From: Pelagophyceae sp. CCMP2097
Lineage: Eukaryota > Sar > Pelagophyceae
Assembly: GCA_026770575.1 (NCBI GenBank)
Contig: MU657210.1
Coordinates: 5,502-19,716, forward strand
Length of the DNA: 14,215 nucleotides
Reading direction: 5' to 3'
Both the position numbers and the translations under genes were made by a program. Positions 7,822-14,215 of the stretch are shown one piece after another; within the stretch, counting starts at the first letter, position 1, and each line of letters begins with the position of its first letter. The notes beneath the pieces are model-generated. The model was not told the DNA's origin. It searched no databases and was given only the letters and a program-made list of their open reading frames with translations.

Positions 7822-10800
7822 CTAGTTGTCGGACGAGCTATCCCGGTTCTTCGCGCGCGGTGTCCGTTCCAGCGGCGTCGCGGAGGAGAACGAATTGTTG
7901 TCGCCGTCGTTGGTGCCTGCGGCGCGCGTCGGCGGGCCTCTTCCGTAGGTGCGGTCTCTCGGTGCTTTCGAGCGCCCCGGCAAGTGCACTCACCGTCGTC
8001 GTCGTCGTCGTCTGCGGCGGTGCTGGATTGGAAGAGGATGCGGTTGTAGGGCTGCTCGCCGGGCCGCGAGTCCGTCTTGAGCGGCTTAGCGCAAAAGGGG
8101 CAGATTGGGCGGTAGCGGGCGTTGGGCGGGGCGTTGTCCGGCAGCGCCAGCGCGGCCCACTTGCGCGCGACGCGCTCCGAGACGATGTGGCCGCAAGGGT
8201 TGAAGGTGACCTCGGGCTCGTCATCGCAGATTGCAGGCTCCCATTCCAACTTCAATTCGACAAACGGCCCACGCGTGCGGCAGAGCGGGCAGGGCACGCG
8301 CTGCAGCTCCGGCGCAAAGGCGTGGACGTGGCCGCAGGCGGGGAAGATGTAGGGCCGCCGGTCGTGCGCCAGCGCGCGCCGCTTATCGTCGTCGTACTCC
8401 AATCGGATCGTGTGCAGCTGCACGGGACACTGCGGCCGGCGCGCGTTGAATCGCGCCACGATGCGCGCCGGCGCGTCGTTGGCTCCGCTCCCCTTCCGAT
8501 TCGGCGAAGCGTCGCCGCCGACGCTGAGCTCGCGCCGGTCGCCGGCGCGCGCCGCGCGGGCGTGTGCGCGCATCGACGCCGCAGACTCGAAGAGCAGCTG
8601 GATGCCCGCCAGGTCCACGATAGTCCCGTTGGTCAGCGTCGAGTCTTCGTCGGGAAACCTAAGAAGTCGTGGGGTGTGCAAAGGAGCAAAAAAAACTCTG
8701 ACGACGGCGCGGACGATGCGCACCTCTTGCCGGCGACGTCGGCCCTTTGGCGTGGCTCGTGGATGCCGCCGTGGACGGAGACTTCCCGCCAGGCGCCGAT
8801 TTCTGGCTTCCAGATTCGGACTCCAAACGTCGTAAGGGCGTCCCACTGCACGCCTCGAGTGTACAAACCCTCGCCGTCGCCCTCTTCCGGAGCCGACGAC
8901 GTCGACTTGGAGTCATCGTGCGCATCGGGCGCCGCCGCCGTCGCGTCGTCGGCGGCGCCGGCCGTCGTCTCGCCGTCGTTGCCGTCGCCGCCGAGGAGGA
9001 CGTCGCCGTCAGAGTCGCGCCTTGCGCGGTGCGCGGTGCGCGCGCGGTGCCGCTCGGCGCGCTGGGCGCGCCTCGGCGCGTCGGCGGCGACCTCGCCGGC
9101 GGCGAGCTGCCACTTTGGGGCCTGCTCGGAGAGGAAAATGTCGCGGTCGTTGTTGAACCCGGCGGCAAAGAGCGCGCAGTCGTAGGGCGGCAGCCGGGCG
9201 CAGCTCAGGCGACAGGCGTATCTGGAGACGGGCCCGCAGAGGACGCCGCCGGCGTCGAGGTGGAGCGGGCCGCGGACCACAAAGTCGTTTTGGGGCACGA
9301 TCATCCGCCCGAGCTGGAACATGTCCTCTCGCGCGTCGGGCACGTACTCCACCGTCACGCACTGCGCCGTCTCCAGCGGCGCACCGTCGGCGCCGCGCGA
9401 ACCGGCCGCGACGCTCATTGTGACAGAGTGCGAGGCGTGCAGCCCGCGCTTGCCCTTGTCCTTCGAGGACCGCCGCTCCGCCGCCGACGTCAGGTACACC
9501 GCGTCGCGCCGGATGCCGTTGGCCCGGGGCCGCCTTCGGAGCGGAAACTTTTCGTTGCGCGACCCGACGGGGTGCCACGTCGAGCCCTCGACGCGGTACT
9601 CCTTGTAGCCAAGGACGACGAGTTGGCCGTAGACGGCCCCGTCGCCAGTTTCGTCGGCGATGCGGTCCGCCTCCTCCAGCTGCGCGAGCTCCGCGTCCGA
9701 GAGCCGCGCCTAGGCAAGCGCCGTGCGAGGGGGCGGTCTGAAGGCACGCCCCTTGCAGACGACGTACCTTGCTCGCAGGCGCTCTTAGGCGGTCGACGAC
9801 CGGCGCGCCGAAGAAACCCTTGATGGCGCGTGAGACGGCGACGAGGACGACGGCGTGGTCGCGCCGCACGCCGACGGCGACGTAGTCCTCTGGCGCGTCC
9901 ATCTCCGTGAAGGCAAGGCCGTCGAGCGCCGCTTCCTCGAACGCCGCCTCGTAGGCCTCGCAGTCGCCAGCGTCAAAGCCGAGGCCGCGGCACAAGTGGG
10001 CGACGTCCGCCGTCGACCACTGCGCCGCCTCCTTTGGCGCCTTGACGCGCGCGGCGCATCGCACCGCCGCGCGCGCGAACGCGGCTGCGCCGCGGTCCGC
10101 CAGGTGCTTCTCCAGCTCGGGCATGGTGAGGCGCACGTTCACGTCGCCGTACGTCTCGTCGTCGTCGTCGCCGCCGCCCGCCGCCGCCGCGCCCGCGGAG
10201 CCAACCGGCCGCGTTGCCGGTGCCGGCGCCGACGCCACCTCGGCCGGCTCCGACTCTTTCAGCCCCGCGTCGCAGCTCGAGACGCGCGACTCTGCCGGGT
10301 ACGCCGCCGCCGACGTGCCCCTTCGCGGCCCGCGGTACGTCGTCGGCCGCGCGTCCTTTGGCGTTTGGTGCACCGCGTCGTCCTTGGCAGCCGCCGGAGC
10401 GTCGTCTCGCAGCGCCTACCCACACCGTCGAGCGCGCCCTCGAGGACCCATCCGACGCGGCCGACGCACCGATTTCGCGACGGCCCGGCCCTCAGACGGG
10501 CTGAAGGTACCTTTGGACTCTGCGACCTGCGCGGTACACGCGTCGACGCACGCTCTCAGCACCCAAGAGGGGCGGCGCACCGCGGGGGCGGCGGCGATGT
10601 CGTCCTCCTTGGCGTCGAAGCTCGCCCGCGCCGGCGCCGGCGCCGGCACGTGCGGGTCCATGGAGAGGCGGCCAAAGTCGTCGGCGCCGCCGTCTGCCTT
10701 GGCGGCGGCCCTGGCGTCGACGGAGTCGTCGTCGTCGTGCTTCCCGTCGACCTACGAGAGCCCTCGGCACCGCCAAAGGGACCGCTGGCGCGAGGGCCTT

Positions 10801-11087
10801 TGAAGCGCGCCGACGAAGAGGGAGCGCGCGCCGGGCGGGCCGTCCGCCGGACAGAGTCGCGTGTCCCAGCGCAGTGGCCGCACCTTGGCGTCGTCGTCGC
10901 CGCCGAACTTGGAGTCGTCGCTTCGGCGGCGGAAGAGGCTCGCGCCGCTGCCGCCCGACTCTGGGCTCCGCGGCGCTGAGCCGCTCGGCGAATTCGCCGC
11001 TGGACCGCCCGCCACCGGCGCGCCCTCCTGGCCGTCGGTCACCGACGAAGACGACCCCGCGATCATCCGGCCCATGCGCGAGAACAT
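7822..11087 (-). CDS. SAM-domain Pellino-like E3 ubiquitin ligase (six exons)
   Basis: Exons are 10884-11087, 10470-10751, 9768-10415, 8724-9709, 7994-8658 and 7822-7916. The phases match throughout, giving 959 residues; animal Pellinos have about 420. Residues 1-290 are low-complexity, with SP and poly-Asp stretches. A SAM domain follows at about 290-365 (W295 start, LCRGLGF core, DGLAF, GVRRDH, then AVSRAIKGF). The Pellino part begins near 405 (QLVVLGYKEYRV) and includes PRANGI, VEYVPD..EDMFQLGR, SRYACR (540-545), FAAGF and W.EVSVHGG, an FHA-like fold. ARPQCPV then leads into the RING-like part with all eight ligands: Cys815, His817, Cys830, Cys833, Cys862, His864, Cys893 and Cys896. Animal Pellinos attach ubiquitin to IRAK-type kinases recognised by the FHA fold. 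An 80-residue insertion lies at about 579-660 inside the fold. The 54-nt segment 10527-10580 could also be spliced out. The start at 11087 is the likeliest ATG, but its frame is open further upstream. Confidence 0.85.
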
Positions 11088-11952
11088 GGGCGCCCTCGCC
11101 GGTCGACGGTGCCACACCCCCGGGCCCAAAAACTTGCCCGTTCCGGGGACCTCGGGAGGAGGCCAATGATTGGACCAGCTCTTAGCGACGGTTAATCTGG
11201 TCGAACGGATTCCGACGGCGCCAGGCCGTCCGCGGCGGAGGGCGACTCGCGCAGCTCCCCGCTGATATTGAATCCACGAGCATTTTTTTATGATTGACGG
11301 GCATGATCCAGCAGAGCGCGGCCTCGGTCGGAGAAGTCCCCGAAGTGGGTCTGCTTCGACCGACCACAGCTTCTTTCGAAACGCTTCGACCGAACATCAC
11401 CGGACTTGAAGTTTGAAAAGCAAACTGAGACGGACCAAAAAATGACTGCGAAGTTGCTTTTTTGAATCGCCGAAACCCCCGTCATCGGGCCCTTGAAGAC
11501 CGTCCATTTGCCATGGACGTTTTACTGTGGGGCTGTGCAAATAGTCGAAAGTGCGAGAGAAATCGTTGAAGGCTAACCTCGATGAGGAATTCCTAAACAT
11601 GTTTCACCAAACTTCTCGTTCGTCAATGTGGGTGCGTGGCCCTCCCTGTGGAGAAGTCCTCCTCTTAACACCCACCAGGAGTTCCCTTCCCAGCGTCGAA
11701 AACCGACTCATATAGGAATTCCTACCCGCCTAATATTAATAATAACGCCGAAACGACGATTGACTATCGTCTTGTGAAAGTTCCAATCGGTCGCGATGTC
11801 GAGCGTTGTTGGTGGCCTCCGGGCCCTCATCGACGAGCCCCTTTCCCGCCGCGGCGAGTTGGCGAGATGATGTATTATATTATATACAGACCAGACAGAC
11901 ACTTGGGATTCGCGGGGCGCCCATTTAGAGGAGCGATTTCTCGGCCCTTTCG
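11088..11952. other. Intergenic stretch between CNOT9 and the SAM-Pellino gene
   Basis: No gene is supported in these roughly 865 bases, although several short minus-strand frames exist. The stretch is clearly richer in A+T than the coding DNA. It should carry the CNOT9 3' untranslated region and the promoter of the SAM-Pellino gene. It contains the perfect 10-bp palindrome aggaattcct twice, at 11585-11594 and 11714-11723, and an AT-only run around 11872-11886. Confidence 0.5.
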
Positions 11953-12807
11953 TTAGCCGGCCATGCCGCCGTCGGCGCCGCCGTCGGAGATGTTGAAGAG
12001 CAGCGAGCTGAGCCAGCGCTTGACCGTCAAGTCGTCCTTGATGTTGTGCGAGAAGGACGAGTCGCGCAACGAGTCCGGCAGACACTGCCGCAGCGCCTCG
12101 CGCGCGCGCAGGTTGTCCGAGAGGCGGAGGTAGCACCGCACAATGTGCTTGAGCAGCCGTATGGAGGGTTGCTCGACCAAGGAGACGACCATGTTCGAGA
12201 GCACGGTCGAGACGGCGTAGAACCGCTCCGCCGTGGCGCAAATGTAGTTGAGGCCCATGTCGTCCAACAGGATCTTCTGCACAATGAACGTGGCCACCGT
12301 CTTAGAGAGCTCGGAACCCGTCTCCATGATTCTGAGGCAGAGCGGGATGATCTCCGTCTGCAGCAGGAAGTTGATCACGTCCGAGTCGTCCATCTTCACC
12401 AGGGCGCCGACGACGCCGAGCGACGTCAGTCGCAAATACTCAAAGGGCCGGTTCTTGGACACGGTGTTCAGGAACGGATAGAGGTACAGCGGGACGTGCG
12501 CGTTCAGGAAGAGGCCGCGCGTCTCGGGGTGCGACGCGACGCATTGAAGTAAAGCGAGCGCGTTGCAGACGCGGTTCGAGGCGTGGGCCGTCAGGTTCGG
12601 GGGCGAGAGCATGGGGTAGATGGAGACGATTTCTTGGAGCAGCGTGCCCATCGTCCCAAAAGAGTGCCATAATATCGGCGCGAGGTCGACAAAGGCCTCT
12701 CGCTTCTTGGACAGCTCGAGCAGCGCCGACTCGCGGTGCTCGGGCGTCTCCGGCAGCGTCAGCTGCAGGACGAGCGGGTAGAGTTCCTCAACGGATTGTT
12801 CTACCAT
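11953..12807 (-). CDS. CNOT9: CCR4-NOT complex subunit 9 (RCD1/RQCD1/CAF40)
   Basis: A complete 284-residue protein in a single exon, from the ATG at 12807 to a TAA. CNOT9 binds CNOT1 in the CCR4-NOT deadenylase and recruits partners that shorten mRNA poly(A) tails in the cytoplasm. The fold is six armadillo-type repeats. The sequence is near-collinear with the animal, plant and yeast proteins: [132 protein letters not shown] and [11 protein letters not shown]. The N-terminus is short and lacks the low-complexity leader of many homologues, and the C-terminus ends soon after the last repeat in a Gly/Asp-rich tail. It has no intron, unlike the neighbours at 4011-11087. The only promoter hint is TTTTAAA on the coding strand at 12911-12917, about 105 nt before the ATG. 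Confidence 0.97.
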   Translation of the reverse strand: MVEQSVEELYPLVLQLTLPETPEHRESALLELSKKREAFVDLAPILWHSFGTMGTLLQEIVSIYPMLSPPNLTAHASNRVCNALALLQCVASHPETRGLFLNAHVPLYLYPFLNTVSKNRPFEYLRLTSLGVVGALVKMDDSDVINFLLQTEIIPLCLRIMETGSELSKTVATFIVQKILLDDMGLNYICATAERFYAVSTVLSNMVVSLVEQPSIRLLKHIVRCYLRLSDNLRAREALRQCLPDSLRDSSFSHNIKDDLTVKRWLSSLLFNISDGGADGGMAG

Positions 12808-13894
12808 TCGTTGAAGCCAGCAACCTCGGCGGGTCTTTTAACAAGCGGGCCTGTGTCGCGGCGTGTTTCCCGGGGCGAAGCAGTGAAGAAAAGCTGCGGA
12901 ACGCCCTCCCTTTAAAACCGCGGTCGCCCGGCGCGAAACGTGACGCCCGAGGGCGTGCGGCGGACAGGAGCCTCGCGGCGCCTGCCCGCCGGCGCACGCG
13001 GCGGCCGGACCCTCTCTCGCGCTACAAAGGAAAACCGACCAGCGTATGGGAGACGCTGGGGGCCTAGTATAGAGCGCTGCCAGGGGGGGGGGTCCTCTCA
13101 ATCGTCCCTTTCCACGTGCACTCGTTTGTTGTGCGGTCTTCGAAGGTGCGGACGCGGCGCGCGTGCCGAGCTCTCCGGCGCTCGACGGACCCAAGGCGCC
13201 GTCTCCGGGCCTTCAACAACTGTCCGGGCCTCTGGCCCTCTGATTCACCTCTCGGCGACACAGTCAGGTTCAACGGACAAGCACAACGGGACTTTAAAAT
13301 TTTCAGTTTCCGACAGGCACGCTTGCTGATGCACGCTCGCCCGCCGCCGCTGCCTCCGCTCTTCCCCTTCTCTCCATTTCCTTTTGCGAATGCCCGCGCT
13401 GCTTGCTATAGTCAGTAAATAAAAACAGGCACGCTGGCCGGACGGCGCGCCGTCGCGCGTGGCCGCCGCCGCCGCCGCGGAGCGCGCCCGCAAGGAGTCT
13501 TCGTGTGCCCTCTCGAACGCGGCGTGCGATTCGCGCGATGAAACACGGCGCTGCCATCCGCCCACCTTTCCGTGGAGCGCCCTTCCACACGGGGGCTCCC
13601 TTCCTTCCTTTCGGGGACGCGGAACACAGACGGAGATTCAACGGAACACAACAATACTCTAAAATTTTCGACGAAATTGTACCGGACCTAAAGTCGGGGG
13701 AAGACGGACATTGTCGAGGAGCTGGAGACCCTACAAGGGGGGGTCAACATGAAACGGATTCCACTCGGATATAAATTTCTCGTTCTACAAACGAGGTATG
13801 GGGCCACTTTTGGTCGCTACGGTGCGGGCTGGTGGCGGCGCGATCCCTGACTTAGGAAGTTTGTTTGCGAACTCGGTCCGCCGCGCGTAAAGTC

Positions 13895-13962
13895 GTAATG
13901 ACCCGCTGGGGGCAAAAGGGGATTCACCGTAATGACCCGCTGGGGGCAAAAGGGGATTCACC
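13895..13962. repeat. Exact 34-bp tandem direct repeat (two copies)
   Basis: The unit beginning gtaatgacccgctggggg occupies 13895-13928 and is repeated base for base at 13929-13962. The identity suggests a recent duplication or a conserved array. The period is not a multiple of three, so it is not a coding repeat. Confidence 0.95.
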
Positions 13963-13994
13963 GGATCATTATCCTTGGAGGTGATTGTGGGGCC

Positions 13995-14008
13995 CGGTAT
14001 ATATACCG
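13995..14008. promoter_or_regulatory. 14-bp TATA palindrome
   Basis: cggtatatataccg is a perfect palindrome with a TATATATA core in GC-rich surroundings, 32 bp past the 34-bp repeats. It could be a core promoter element usable in either direction, or a hairpin. No gene starting nearby is visible within the window. Confidence 0.4.
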
Positions 14009-14106
14009 CAACGCTCCCCCACGCGCATACCGTAGGAACGGGAGGTTTAGCGTGGAGAAAGACAAAATACGATAATGCACCGGGCCTTGGTCCGGCTCCG
14101 GTGGCG

Positions 14107-14180
14107 GCCTTACTGCAGGTCTTGAACCTGTTGCCGCGGGGCGGGCTTACTGCGTGTCTTGGACACGTGGCCGCTGGGGA
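14107..14180. repeat. Two 37-bp imperfect repeats, each carrying a hairpin
   Basis: Two related units share CTTACTGC (14109 and 14146) and GCCGC downstream. Each contains a 5-bp stem around a CTTGR loop: caggt-cttga-acctg at 14116-14130 and cgtgt-cttgg-acacg at 14153-14167. The stems differ at two base pairs, and both sides change so that pairing is kept. A partial third CTTAC follows at 14188 near the window edge. Confidence 0.6.
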
Positions 14181-14215
14181 GTGGAGGCTTACCAGGGTAA
14201 CACTCGCCAAAATCG

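Larger units (their letters stand above)
12808..14215. other. Repeat-rich stretch without a supported gene upstream of CNOT9
   Basis: No coding region is supported in these 1.4 kb. Frames here are short, mutually overlapping and without family motifs, and the 141-codon minus frame over 13785-14210 crosses tandem repeats of 34 and 37 bp that break codon periodicity. Visible content is a ten-base poly-G run near 13082, a pyrimidine-rich tract at about 13353-13383, a diverged motif present twice (about 13255-13304 and 13624-13668), a 34-bp direct repeat, a TATA palindrome and paired hairpins at the right edge. The left end should contain the CNOT9 promoter. Confidence 0.5.

Noticed and set aside
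7758..9185. 475-codon plus-strand open frame
   Set aside because: It is antisense to the Pellino module and consists of a Val/Arg/Ala-rich shadow translation.
13891..13975. Possible relic of an 18S rRNA 3' end (agtcgtaa ... ggatcatta)
   Set aside because: Only the two short ends match, the middle is unrelated, and the stretch contains the 34-bp duplication. Chance similarity is the simpler reading.
14078..14180. tRNA-like structure at the right edge
   Set aside because: No TTCGA-type loop, acceptor stem or anticodon arm of the right spacing can be assembled from the hairpins.
13785..14210. 141-codon minus-strand frame at the right edge
   Set aside because: It crosses tandem repeats of 34 and 37 bp that are not multiples of three, so the repeats are not conserved as protein, and no family motif is seen.

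Overview
This is GC-rich nuclear DNA from a eukaryote. The best guess is a unicellular marine alga of the stramenopile or haptophyte type, but the taxon cannot be fixed from this window alone. The evidence is a CCR4-NOT subunit gene, genes broken by many very short introns (45-141 nt, with GTNNG donors and TAG or CAG acceptors), and protein families found only in eukaryotes. All recognisable genes lie on the minus strand, so transcription runs from right to left. The window has no rRNA, tRNA, CRISPR array or insertion sequence that I can support.

Layout from right to left. 12808-14215 holds no gene I can support, but it is rich in repeats: a tandem 34-bp direct repeat, a TATA palindrome, and two hairpins 37 bp apart whose stems differ by compensating changes. 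11953-12807 is an intronless, complete CNOT9/RCD1/CAF40 gene. 7822-11087 is a six-exon gene for a 959-residue protein joining a SAM domain to a complete Pellino module (FHA-like fold plus CGH/CPxC RING-like). 4011-7481 is a nine-exon gene for a 941-residue protein that starts directly with a malonyl/acyl-CoA:ACP transacylase (AT) domain. It continues through Ser/Pro-rich linkers and ends in a NudC/p23-type CS domain. 2175-3420 is a two-exon ankyrin-repeat gene with an F-box-like N-terminus. 327-1481 is one reading frame of unknown function cut by a single in-frame TAG inside a Gln-codon run.

The exon models were built by hand. In each one the phases match across every junction, and the joined exons restore family motifs (GHSVGE in the AT, the CS-domain WW, the Pellino core). 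The genes are neighbours of the same orientation, not an operon. CNOT9 acts in mRNA deadenylation and the Pellino-like protein probably in ubiquitin signalling. The AT-CS protein probably acts in acyl transfer with a chaperone-type interaction module. The two items most likely to be new are the domain fusions SAM-Pellino and AT-CS. Next come the covarying hairpins at the right edge and the unusual 5' splice-site consensus.
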